The notes beneath the pieces were generated by a model that was not told the origin of the DNA, made no database searches, and saw nothing but the letters and a program-made list of their open reading frames with translations. Position numbers and translations under genes: made by a program. This document shows positions 45,157-55,229 of a DNA stretch of 64,000 nucleotides, in pieces (within the stretch, counting starts at the first letter, position 1; each line of letters opens with the position of its first letter). The DNA is from Vitellaria paradoxa (taxonomy: Eukaryota > Streptophyta > Magnoliopsida > Ericales > Sapotaceae). The stretch lies in assembly GCA_019916065.1 (NCBI GenBank), contig CM034239.1:39394419-39458418 (forward strand), read 5' to 3'.

Positions 45157-46821
45157 TTCAATACTGTGACTAAAGAAAAAAATTGTTTGAAAAATTAGCT
45201 TCATCACAGCATCAATTATAAGGAGAAATTTGGAGTAATGCAAAGAATTTGAATAAACATGATCAACTTGTAAGAAAAACTTATTGAAAAGGAGTGGCAT
45301 TTTACTCAAAGTCACTTTATTTATCCTTCATTTTTACCTTTCATTGATAATATATAAATTATAAAATTAATAGAAGCTAGTTCTAGTTTTAATTTTAACC
45401 TTAACAAAATATTTTAATTGAATATATCATTTTAATTAATACATTATTATTTTAATAATTAATTTTATTAAATTTAATTATTAAAAAATTTATATTTAAT
45501 AGAATAAATCACTTTCATTTTAAATTATTATTAATTTCTGGAATAAAAATTTTTAATTTATTTTAGTTTTAACTTTAATAAAAGTGTTTTGATTAAATAA
45601 ATTATTTTAATTGTAAATTATATATAATATATATATTATCGCTTTACTTCACCGATTGATGTAGAAGGTATCAGTGTCCAGTTATTACATTGCAAACAAA
45701 TACGTTGTACCAACTATAAGTCTGGTATTTTTAATGAGGGTAATTAAACGGACAGTTGTTAAAATTTGAAATTAAAGAATATTAAAATTAATTTATTCGC
45801 TACCATTATCAAGAAAAGCCTTGACTAGATGTCTACAAGCCTTTATTTTCTTAATTATATATATATATATATATCTTTCGATCTACGCAGAAATCTATGT
45901 AGAGACTTGGAGTTGTATATATAATTAAGTGAAATTAGTTCAAAAGTACTTAGATGAGTTTAGATAAATTAACTCTAATTAAAGATCCTCTATTTTGGTT
46001 TAAAAAATTACTCGGATTATTAGACCCAAAAAGCCTATGCCTACATGTTGATTAATTTAAAATCAAGTATAAGTGATCCAACCTTTTCTTTTCCCCTTTT
46101 TTTTTTTTTTAAATATTATTTATAATTTCGTTGTTATTTCTTGAAATAATAAGATCTGTTAGGAAGCCAAATTTTTAATAATTCTTAGTAATTTTTTTAA
46201 CAAAAATTGTTAGAAGAAACTTTTTGCATATTTAATAAAATAAATAAAATTTTTTAATAATTTTTGATAACTTTTAAATATTTAGTAAATCAAATATAAA
46301 TTTTTAAAATTTTTAATAACTTTTAAATAAAAATTCTTATAAAAATTTTAAGTTAATTCAAAATAAAATAACTATTATGCTCATCTAAATTTTAACTGTG
46401 GTTTAGCAAACATTTAAAATACCAAAAGTTTAATATTTTTTTTTTTTTTTTGACTCCTCCAAACGGTGGGTAAAAGAGAAGGGCACACACGTACAAGACC
46501 ACCGATGAAAGTAATAGAAAGGAACAAAGGGCATAGAGCTGCAGACGTACCTAGCTAGAGCTATTTCTTTCGTACAATGGACCTTGAGATGTGCCAAATC
46601 AACTAAACAACCGCTAACCACCTCGAGATGTTCCTATTATTGAAAGAGGGAGCTGAGATCAGGGCAATAACAGTTAAATTTGTCAAATAAATCCGCGCAA
46701 GTAGACATCAAAGATTAAAAATTATATATCCCTGGATGTAAGGTGGGTGGTCTTGCCACCATTAGTTCGAATATTTTTTGTTTCAATTATTTTAATATAA
46801 TTTTTTAACAAAACTTGAACC
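45157..46821. repeat. Compound repeat unit B (Y, MITE, X)
   Basis: The Y part at 45157-46120 matches unit A; a MITE follows at 46154-46470; the X part occupies 46480-46800. The same order occurs in unit C at 57984-59100. It is noncoding. Confidence 0.8.
46154..46470. mobile_element. hAT-like MITE in unit B, present in C and absent in A
   Basis: The left end ATCTGTTAGGAAGCCAAATTT and the reverse complement of the right end, CCGTTTGGAGGAGTCAAAA, form an imperfect inverted repeat that is clearer in the sister copy at 58437. Unit A is uninterrupted at the same point (GAAATAATAAGGGACGCGC near 44015). The interior is AT-rich. Confidence 0.6.
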
Positions 46822-47429
46822 TGTTGGAAGTAGAGTGTATTTGTAAAACAAATGCGTGTCCTCGTATTAAAAAAAATATAAAAAGTTTATTTACATTATA
46901 AGTCCTTACACTTTAGTGGGCTTATGAATGTGGATTTATGAATATGGTTAGACTAAAGGGGAGGTCCCGTGCGCCTTGAGCCTTGGGTCAAGTCTCAATG
47001 CAATTTGAAAAAATTGATCCGAAAACTAATTAACCAGGTGCAAATCCGCCAATGTAAGCCTCGCGCACGTGTGAAAATTACCCACGTATGCTTAATTAAA
47101 GGTAATTGGTTTTGATACAGAAAAAAATTACCTTCTTCCTTCCCAATTTTCTCTGTTTTTTTTAGTTTAAGCAAAAAGTCGAAATTGTGTTTTGTTGTCA
47201 ACTTTCTTCCGTGCAAAGAAAGCCAAAACAAAAGTGTCATTCTGGGCTGTTTTTTCTTAGGGACGGCATAGTGTTGTTGAACTACTTGCACAATCTAGGC
47301 AGAGCCGCGAAAAGTTTTAAAGAGACGACTCAACCCAAAAACGCACACAGCAATCAATTTGGTAATCTATTATTTTCATAACAGATATTAAGGTAACAGC
47401 GTTCTTAATTTTCAACTTTGGTTTCAACA
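46822..47429. mobile_element. Solo LTR, 608 bp, with perfect 5-bp target duplication GAACC
   Basis: The block starts TGTTGGAAGTAG and ends GGTTTCAACA, so it has TGTTG...CAACA ends typical of Ty1/copia LTRs. It is flanked by GAACC at 46817-46821 and 47430-47434. The sister repeat unit C has the uninterrupted site near 59101 (ACTTGAATTTTTTAAGTAAC). There is no internal domain, so it is a solo LTR left by recombination. The minus-strand open frames 46995-47291 and nearby lie inside it and are not genes. Element family and strand are not determined. Confidence 0.9.
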
Positions 47430-47960
47430 GAACCTTTTTTTAAGTAACTTTTAAATATGTTATTTATATTCATTAAAAAAATTTATCTATATATGAGTTT
47501 TTTATTTGGAAATATTTTCGTAAATTTTTCATATCAACATAAATAACACACTTAGAAATTATCATATTAAAAAACTTAAAGTTTAATTGCAAAAATCATA
47601 TAAAAACAAGAAAAAAATTAAAATGAAAAAGAACTGAAGCTTTCCTAAACTGATCCTTAAAAAATGGGAAGTATGCAGGAGTTATTACCACTGATTCCTT
47701 GTTTTGCAACTTAAAGAGTCTTGGCTGTTAGGCGCTGTAGCCGCTTCAAAACGTGATCAGCAGTCTGAAAAGCGAGTACTGGCCTTGATGAAGTCGAGAA
47801 CAGGGCAGTAGCAAGACAACTCAGGCGCGAGAGAGAGAGAGAGAGAGAGAGAGAGCTGGAACTGGGGACGCAAGAGACTGACATCAAAAAAGGCTGAGAT
47901 TCAATATCGGAGCATTTCTGATTAATATTTGCAACACTCAAATAACACATTCTAGGACAA
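47430..47960. repeat. Compound repeat, Z part of unit B
   Basis: It matches 59105-59640: AAGTAACTTTTAAATATGTT, AATTGCAAAAATC, ACTGATTCCTTGTTTTGC, GAGTCTTGGCTGTTAGG, GATCAGCAGTCTGAAAAGC, then a GA microsatellite. The minus-strand open frame at 47711-47950 lies in it; unit C has a different, shorter frame here, so coding is doubtful. Confidence 0.8.
47828..47856. repeat. (GA)n microsatellite
   Basis: About 14 GA units within the Z part; the homologous tract in unit C is at 59560-59590. Confidence 0.95.
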
Positions 47961-48671
47961 CTCTTTGTGCAGTACAGCTGTAGTGTGATTTTGTGCTTGG
48001 TGTTCGTTGGCTTGCATCTCCATAAAATTTTATATTATTTATAAATTTTTTTAAAATTTAATTTATTTATTTATTATATAAATTACGAACATATAATTTT
48101 ATAAATTTATATTAATTTTTATAATTACAAACACATTCGTTATAAAAACTTGATTATTATTATTAAAAATTTTCTCCAATCAATAAACCGACATATAAAT
48201 TAATTTTTAAAGAAAATTCGTACATTCTACTTTTGAAGCCGTTTGGAAGTTCAAATACAAGAAAAAAAAGTAAAATTTTAGATAGTTTTTTATGTATTTT
48301 TAATTATATTTTTTTTGTGTTTTGTTGAACAAAGTATATTTTTAGTATTTTTGTAACTTTTAAGTGTTTGATTAACTTTTACTGTAACAAATAAAAAAGT
48401 AATAATTTTTTTATGTATTTGTTATGCTTTTTACGGTAGCAAAAAAAAAATGATAAATTTTTGTATATTAATATATTTTTATTATAACAAATTAAAAAAT
48501 GATAACTTTTTATTTTATTTTTTACTGTACTAAAAAAAAATAAAAAAATTATAATTCTACCAAACCACTAACCTTTGATACTTTTTTACTAATTTTTTAT
48601 GTTTAAACGGGCACTTATTTTATTGATTGGAACAGTGCTTTAAAAAATAATAACAAATATGCAGCTTTATG
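47961..48671. mobile_element. AT-rich DNA with a putative MITE at 48236-48616
   Basis: At 48236 the sequence AAGCCGTTTGGAAGTTCAAA resembles the reverse complement of the right edge near 48616, AAGTGCCCGTTTAAACAT. Between them is A/T-rich sequence with internal repeats of AAAAAATGATAA. The rest shows nothing recognisable. Confidence 0.3.
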
Positions 48672-48945
48672 TTTTCCAAATGGCCAGTATTCAAAGAACG
48701 GCATCTGTGCCGTGGTCACGTGACTTCTGCAGCTTTGTCCCCTCGTGTAATTGGTGAACCCTTCACTCACTGTGTAAGTTTTATTTTTATTTTTTATTTT
48801 TTTACAGCAAGGTAATCTTATTTTAAGTTTATTAGGAACTTTTGAGTAGCCGCGTGACTTCGGCCACTCTTTACCCGCAGTTGGAATTGGAGATGTCGAC
48901 CGGAGCAACGTGATTTCAGCCACTTTTTGTCCGCCATTGGAGGGA
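48672..48945. repeat. Block with three copies of a ~33-bp motif CGTGACTTCGGCCA...
   Basis: The motif occurs at about 48718 (CGTGACTTCTGCAGCTTTGTCC), 48851 (CGTGACTTCGGCCACTCTTT) and 48909 (CGTGATTTCAGCCACTTTTT). Each is followed by a short CCGC(C/A)(A/G)TTGG-like end, and a fourth copy lies at 51-90. The left half (48672-48760) is homologous to the start of the window. The minus-strand open frame 48615-48974 covers it, but I recognise no protein family. Confidence 0.7.
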
Positions 48946-49086
48946 TGTTTCGCGGAAAAAATATATATAAACAAAAAAATTTAATTTTTCTATTTCCTCT
49001 ATTAAAATATTAAAATTTTGTCACACGATAATATTTTTTTTTTAATTAGCCATCCAAACACCAACAAGGAGCTGCAGTAAGCAAAA

Positions 49087-49108
49087 ACACTGGCGCTAGG
49101 GAACACGT
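49087..49108 (+). other. Primer-binding-site-like sequence
   Basis: ACTGGCGCTAGGGAACACG resembles the TGGCGCC...GGGAAC leader that follows the 5' LTR in many plant gypsy elements. The sequence before it does not match the 3' LTR end at 57960-57983, so the LTR itself is absent or replaced. The match is suggestive only. Confidence 0.4.
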
Positions 49109-49165
49109 TGACGGTAGAAAGGGAACATGCTGGGGATCACAACCCCAAGTCAGGCAATAAGAAGG

Positions 49166-50655
49166 CAACTAAGAATAGTAAACCTTGAAGCAGTGAGAAA
49201 GTGACAGGAATTACAAGATCTCGCAGAAGCAAAGCAAGCGAAATTGGAAAAGATCCTCCAGGAATTAAGAAAAGAGAAAGAAAAAGGGTCGATGATGGTC
49301 TTTCTAAGGGGCCTAACTTAGTACGAATGACGATTACGACGTGTTGTTTGATGATCAGCTTGAAATGCACCCCGGAAAGAGAGAAGAATGCCATGTTAAG
49401 AAGGTTCTGAGTTTCAGGTGTAACCCTAGAATGGTCCCTACGATTACTCTTGGAGTTAAACCATTGGGTATGTACTCTGCCTGTTCAATGCCAAGATCAA
49501 TACAGCTACAAAGAGCCAAGGCGACGAAAACTTAACAAAAGGATGATGTTCCTAGGAAAAAGCACCTGGCACGGAAGCAGCCACGTGACGGAGAAGAAAG
49601 TGTTTCAAGCGATGAGGCAATGCCAGCAAAGGCAAAAAGGGCTGGCAAATCTAAAAAGGAGGAGAAGGCAGTAGTGAAGAATGGAAAGATTTGGAATAGT
49701 CTACTCATATGATGGCTAGAAGAGCGCTGTGGAGAATCTTAGCCTTGCATTTCACCAGTATCATTTTTGAAGCAGAACCACCCAAAAAGTTCGTGACTCC
49801 TTGTTTCACAATGTACGATAGGCAGTCGAACCCTTTAGCGCATTACAGGCACTACATGTAGGCCATGACACTCTGGCGCTTGAATGATGAGCTCATGTGC
49901 CATGTGTTTCTATCAAGCCTCAAAGATGTTGCTTTTCAGTGGATTCAGAAGTTGCCACTAGGAAGCATCAGCAGCTGAAAGCAACTTGCAGAAGAATTTG
50001 TTACCAGGTTTTTTACTAATGCAAAACAACCAAAAACTACTGATGTACTTCTTACTATGAAGAACAGAAGCAATGAGAGCCTTAGAGATTACTTCCGGAT
50101 GTATATAGAAATGTATAATGAAGTGAAGGGATATTCTAAACAATTGGCAGTCACTTCTTTCAAATTGGGGCTATAGAAGGGTGAAAAATATGGCTTTCTC
50201 TGAAAAAAGCCATGTCAGATTTAATGTGTCGAATTGAGAAGTACGCTAAGTGGAGGATTGAAACGAAGGTGGTTGACTAGAAAGAGGCTAAGCTACTGGG
50301 CCCAGAAGAGGTAAACAAGTAGAAGGGATGGGAGAGTTTATCGAAGATAGAAAGTCAATCTTTGAGGCTCTTAACACAGTGCTCAAAAATAATCTTCAGA
50401 ATGCTTCCCCTTATCAAAGATAAGCCTTATTTCAGGCAGCCAAAGAAATTGCCTGATTTCCTAAGTAAAGAGATTCATATATATTACTTCTTATCACTGG
50501 GACATGGGACATGTCGCTTTCTACGATATCTCCTAGAAGATTTGGTGGAAAAATGCCACCTTAAAGAGTACATTGATGAAGCCATAACACGAGAGGAGGG
50601 GCAGCAACCCCAAACCCAACATGGAGACCAAAGAAGGAACAGAAAAGAATGAGAG
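49166..50655 (+). pseudogene. Gypsy gag remnant
   Basis: The N-terminal part reads NLEAVRK*QELQDLAEAKQA then a Lys/Glu-rich coiled coil (49170-49310). The core Retrotrans_gag domain is at 49864-50175: TLWRLNDELMCHVFLSSLKD, AFQWIQKLP, then FVTRFFTNAKQPKTTDVLLT and SLRDYFRMYIEMYNEVKG. A remnant of the C-terminal nucleic-acid-binding part follows at about 50400-50650, with a GHGTCRFLRYLLEDL sequence like the end of a CCHC knuckle but lacking its first Cys. Stops occur near 49195, 49975 and 50176. Its role would have been particle formation and RNA packaging. Confidence 0.75.
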
Positions 50656-50929
50656 AAGGATCAAATGATCAAGGGGATGATGCGTCAAACATTCAACCAC
50701 CACAAAAGGCAAGGCCAAGGAAAGAAGTCCCAGGACTGGTAGTAATCCATATAATCCACATAGGGAACCGCCCATAGGGAATTGTTGCTTGCCCCAAAGG
50801 GGAAGATCAACATGTAGGAAAGTTTAGGAAAGTATTGAAAGTAGATACAACCTGAGCAAACCTTCTAAAAGAAAAACTGCTTAGGGCATATCATTCTTTG
50901 AAGATGAGTGTGACGGGGTCCAACGACCA

Positions 50930-51330
50930 CACAACAATGCCTTGGTGATTACCCTTAAGATGTTTGAATTGGACACAAAAAGGATTTTGTTGATGTTGAA
51001 CGTTCGACTGAGGTCATATTTCTGAGTCTATTCAAAAAGTTGGGGCTAACTAAGGAGGACCTGGAGCTGGTCAAGTCCCACTCATTGAGTTCAATTCTGC
51101 ACCTATATGTGATACGATAAGATAGAATGTAATAGACATAAAGATAGGGAAGGGGTTACCTACTTTTAACGGTCAAAACGAGTTCTTTAATTCTGTATGG
51201 CCATTAGGGAGGGTCATGATACCAGTTCGAGCGGGATCGATAGAGTATAAGGTAGAATTCACAGTAGTGGACGCACTGTCCTCCTATAATGCCATGGTAG
51301 AAAGGTTGTGGATTCACATGCTAAAGGTTG
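50930..51330 (+). pseudogene. Gypsy aspartic protease remnant
   Basis: One frame reads QRPHNNALVITLKMFELDTK, the usual lead-in to the retroviral-type protease. After ~10 codons the frame shifts, so the DSGA/DTGS active-site box is not readable. Other frames continue with FPTFNGQNEFFNSVWPLGRV and EYKVEFTVVDALSSYNAMV, which match the second half of such proteases in gypsy polyproteins. It is inactive as it stands. Confidence 0.55.
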
Positions 51331-51675
51331 CCCCTCAACTTATCACCAAGTACTTAAGTTCCCATATGGTGATGAGATGACGAGATTAGGGGGGATCAAG
51401 ACATTTTGAGGAGGTGCTTCACCGCTGCTTTGAAGTCCAAGCCCTTGCCCGAGTATGTCCAACTCATGGAGATGCCTGAGAACACCCTAAACATCGATGA
51501 TGTTGGTGGAGATCTAGGGAAAAAATGTATTGAAGGCTTGGAGGAGGTTCAAGTGGGTTCGATCGAAGATGGTAAGTTCTTTTTGATTGGGGCCAACTTG
51601 ACCGCTAAGGAAAAATTGAAGTTAACAAAAATGCTTTTAAAAAATATTGGGACGTTTGCTTGAACGCCCCAGGAA

Positions 51676-52465
51676 ATGTCAAGAATTTTCCCCGAGATCA
51701 TAAGCCACAAGTTGAATGTCAATCCCAAAGCCAACCCAGTCATTCAAAGAGTAAAGAGATCAACCCCGCAACATGCAGAAGCAGTTATTGAGGAGGTCGG
51801 CAGGCTACTGGATGCTGATGCTATAAGGGAACTGTTATATCCTGAGCAGCTGGCAAACACGGTAGTTGTAAAATAGAAGAACGGGAAGTGGATAGTTTGT
51901 GTAGATTACATAGATCTGAACAAAGTATGCCCAAAGAACCCATTCCCACTCCCAAAGATCGACCATCTTGTAGATTCGATAGCTGGTAGTGCAAGAATGT
52001 CATTTTTGGATGCTTATAGGGGATATTACCAAATCCTCATGCATGGGCTGGATGAAGAGAAGACTATATTCATCACTCCAAGTGGGATCTACGATTATAA
52101 GGTCATGTCATTTGGATTAAAGAATGCTGGAGCTACATATCAACGCTTGGTCACGAAAATGTTTAAAGATGATCTCGGTAAGATTATGGAGGTTTATATT
52201 GATGATACGGTGGTAAAGAGTAAAGAGTCTGAGACCCATGATCTGTATTTGTAATGTGTGTTTGACACTCTTAATGAGTATGGGTTAAAGTTTAATACCA
52301 CCAAGTATGCCTTTGGGGTCAGTTCAGGAAAGTTCTTGGGCCTCCTAATCACCAGGAAGGGAATAGAAGTACCCCAACCAGATCATGCCATTCAAGCCAT
52401 AGCCCCACCCAAGATGAAGAAAGAAGTGCAAAAGCACAGGGATGGTTACAGTGTTGAATAGGATC
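51676..52465 (+). pseudogene. Gypsy reverse transcriptase
   Basis: The sequence reads VIQRVKRSTPQHAEAVIEEV, then (after a TAG at 51874) NGKWIVCVDYIDLNKVCPKN, then ARMSFLDAYRGYYQILM, SFGLKNAGATYQRLV and the catalytic box YIDD (52195-52206), which is intact. A stop at 52252 splits the thumb; the rest continues [24 protein letters not shown] in pieces. The preceding frame (51406-51663) joins it to the protease remnant through a TGA at 51661. Length and motif order match a full RT domain. It would copy the element RNA into DNA. Confidence 0.85.
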
Positions 52466-53000
52466 ATTAGCCAAACTTCAGACAAGTGCAGACCATTTTT
52501 CAGGCTGCTTAAGAGGGTGAATAAATTGATCTGGGATGAAAAGGCAAACCAAGCGCCAAAACGGTTAAAAGATTATTTGACTACTACACCAATTTTGACA
52601 ATTCCCCAATCTGAGAACGTTTTACAATTATATCTTGCTGTATCAGATCATGTAGTCATTGCCATTTTGCTTAAAGAGGAAGATGGAGAGTAGAAGCCCA
52701 TTTGCTTTGCAAGTAAAACCTTACAGGGGGTAGAAATGAGATATCTTCTTGTGGAGAAGTTCGCTTTGGCATTGGTGATAGTGTTAAAGAAGCTAGCCCA
52801 CAATTTCTACGCCCACACCATCCAAGTGGTAACTGACCAACCAGTTGGCCAATTGTTAAAGAAAGCTGACATCACAGGTAGATTAGCTAAATGGGGAATA
52901 CATTTGGGGGCCTTTGACATAAGATTTGTGCTAAGAACGATAATAAAGACACAAGTTTTGACGGAATTTGTAGCTGAATTCATCCCTCAACTCCTGAGCA
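52466..53000 (+). pseudogene. Gypsy RNase H (first domain)
   Basis: Frames at 52442-52693 and 52736-53005 give FRLLKRVNKLIWDEKANQAP, LYLAVSDHVVIAILLKEEDG, then KPICFASKTLQG and LALVIVLKKLAHNFYAHTIQ VVTDQP. This is the RNase H that follows RT in Ty3/gypsy elements. The TAG at 52691 stands where family members usually have Gln (CAG). Confidence 0.8.
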
Positions 53001-53019
53001 TGTGAAAGAATTTTGGTAG

Positions 53020-53450
53020 TTAGAATTGAAGTCAGAAGCAAAAGCAACTGTGCCGACATGGCAGATTGAGGTAGACGATTCATCATCTAGAAGGAGAGCC
53101 AGGGTGGGAGTAGTTTTGACAACCCCTAAAGGTATAACCTTTGAGTATGCTGTCAAACTGAATTTCAAAACGGCAAATAATGAAACTGAGTATGAAACAT
53201 TACTGGCCTGACTAGACATTGCTCGATGACTATTTGCTCGAAATATATTTGTTAAAACTGATTCTCAGTTGATGGCCAATCAGCTAAGAGATGAATACGC
53301 AACAAAGAATGAAATGATGGCTGAGTATCTGGAGTTGTCAAAGAGAAAGCTTCAGAATTTTAATATCATTGAAATTGAGCTAATTGGAGGGATCACAATT
53401 CACATGCAGATGATTTGGATACATTAGCTGCAACCCTGAGGACGAGACTC
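53020..53450 (+). pseudogene. Second, additional RNase H domain
   Basis: It reads WQIEVDDSSSRRRARVGVVL, YAVKLNFKTANNETEYETLL, then after two TGA codons VKTDSQLMANQLRDEYATKN and MMAEYLELSKRKL. This is the extra RNase H (RVT_3 / archaeal-like type) that plant Tat elements carry next to the ancestral one. Its catalytic Asp/Glu/Asp residues (VD, NETEYE, TDSQ) are still visible, but stops break the frame. Confidence 0.75.
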
Positions 53451-53539
53451 AACAATAATATTTTTCTTGATGTATGGGATAGACTGAGCGTGTTGAAAAA
53501 AAAAAACAAGTAGCTTGTGTCAAGCTGGGACCATCTTGG

Positions 53540-54396
53540 ATGGATCCAATTGCTTATCTAAAAAATAGAACTCTTCCAGAAGATAAAGTACAAGCCAGAA
53601 ATTTGAGAATGAAGACTACAAAGTTCTGGCTATCTCTTGATCACAGATTATATAAAAAGTTATTCACAGGTCCCTATCTTCTTTGTGTTCATCCAAATAA
53701 GATACAGAATTTTCTTTATGAGCTATACGAAGGGATATGCGGGGCACATACTGAGGGCAGGTCATTGGCACATAGAACGATTATTCAGGGATATTGGTGG
53801 CCAAAGATGGGAATGGATACACAAGCTTGCATTCATAAATGTAAGAAATGTTAGAAGTTTCCTCCAATTCCTCATTAACTGACTCGGGAGCTCAGCCCAC
53901 TCACCAAGCCTTGGTTGTTTACTCAGTGGGGACTTGATATTGTGGGCCACTACCAACTACTCTTGGAGATTAGAAACGGTTAATGGTCAGCACTGGTTAT
54001 TTTACTAAGTAAGTGGAAGTTGAGCCTCTAACCTACATCAGAGATCTAGACACCATACGATTTATATGGAGAAATATTATCATAAGATATGGTATCCCAA
54101 GGACATTGATCTCAGATAATGGGACGCAATTTGACAACACCCAATTCAGAGAATATTGTTTAAGATATAGGATAAAAAATGTCTATTCAATAACAGCTTA
54201 TCCCCAAGGGAATAGGCAAGTGAAAACTTCCAACAAAGTGATACTTAGTGGCATTAAGAAAAAATTGGAGTTAGCAAAAGAGAAGTGGGTTGAAGAACTA
54301 CCAACAGTACGATGGACATACCGGACTACGTCGAGGAGATCAACTGGTGAATCCCCCTGTCTCTTACATATGGGATGGAGGTGGTCATTCCGTTAG
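53540..54396 (+). pseudogene. Gypsy integrase, zinc-binding and catalytic core, inactive
   Basis: The zinc-binding part spans 53660-53851: LYELYEGICGAHTEGRSLAH ... KCKKC. The first His of the HHCC set is Tyr (TAC at 53726-53728). The core has the first Asp in DIVGHY (near 53937), the second in SDNGTQFDN (about 54114), and 36 residues further a Lys (AAA, 54223-54225) in place of the catalytic Glu. Several stops lie between 53852 and 54010. The element could not integrate with this protein. Confidence 0.85.
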
Positions 54397-54602
54397 AGGT
54401 TGGTGTGCCAACAATTCATACTGCAGCTTTTGACCAAGGTGAAAATGATAAAGCCATGGGTATCAATTTGGACTTGCTTGAAAAGAAGAGAAAGTTAGCT
54501 GCAATTAGATTGGCGTCATACCAATAGGAGATGAAAATGAGGTTCGACAAGCGTGTAAATCTATGAGAGTTTAAAACCAAGGACTTTGTCCTCGGGAAGA
54601 TA

Positions 54603-54785
54603 ATGGGAGCAAGAAGAGATCCAATAGAAGGCAAGCCCAGAGCAAATTGGAAAGGCCTATTTCAGGTCGTTGAGGTGCCAGGTAATGGTGCATACCGTCT
54701 AGCAGATATGGAAAATAAACCAATAAAGAGGCCATGGAATGTAATACATTTAAAGAGGAAATGGTGCATACCGTTTGGCAAATAA
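54603..54785 (+). pseudogene. Integrase C-terminal domain
   Basis: It reads RANWKGLFQVVEVPGNGAYR LADM... then RPWNVIHLKRKW and a stop. This is the GPY/F-like C-terminal part of gypsy integrases, ending pol. The linking stretch 54397-54602 is in other frames with stops. Confidence 0.75.
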
Positions 54786-55229
54786 CCCACTATTTTTTCG
54801 CCCTTTCCTCGGTGAGAGAGATTTTCGAATTTGCAGCTTCGAGCTACATCTCAACTTGCTACTTTTCCTTCTCCAATGGTAATTTTTTGTTCATGCCTCA
54901 TTTCGAGCTCAGCTAATTGGGATCTCATCCCCCATATCAAACCTTTATCGCATCAATCTTTCAGTGAATGACTTGGCTGTGGTTGACAAGTTTGAAGGCG
55001 TTAAAGAAAGCTTGGAAATAATTAAAAAGAAAAAAAGAAGACAAAGCAAAAAAAATAAGGAAATAAGACAATGCTAAAAGCAAAAGGTATAAAAGGTAAT
55101 AAAAAAAGATGGAGGAGTAACTTACTGCTACGATATTCTTGAGCAAATTCTCATATATACTTTTCACTCGACTCCTCTTTATTTTGTCGAAGCCATAAGA
55201 AGCTGCGACCTATTTAAGGAACTTATGAT

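Noticed and set aside
46995..47291. 98-residue minus-strand open frame as a possible gene
   Set aside because: It lies entirely within the solo LTR.
47711..47950. 79-residue minus-strand open frame ending in a serine/leucine repeat
   Set aside because: It includes the GA microsatellite, and the homologous unit C does not keep the frame.
49201..49674. Plus-strand Lys/Arg-rich open frames as small basic proteins
   Set aside because: Another frame of the same stretch reads the gag coiled coil (LEAVRK, QAKLEKILQELRKEKEK), so they are shadows.
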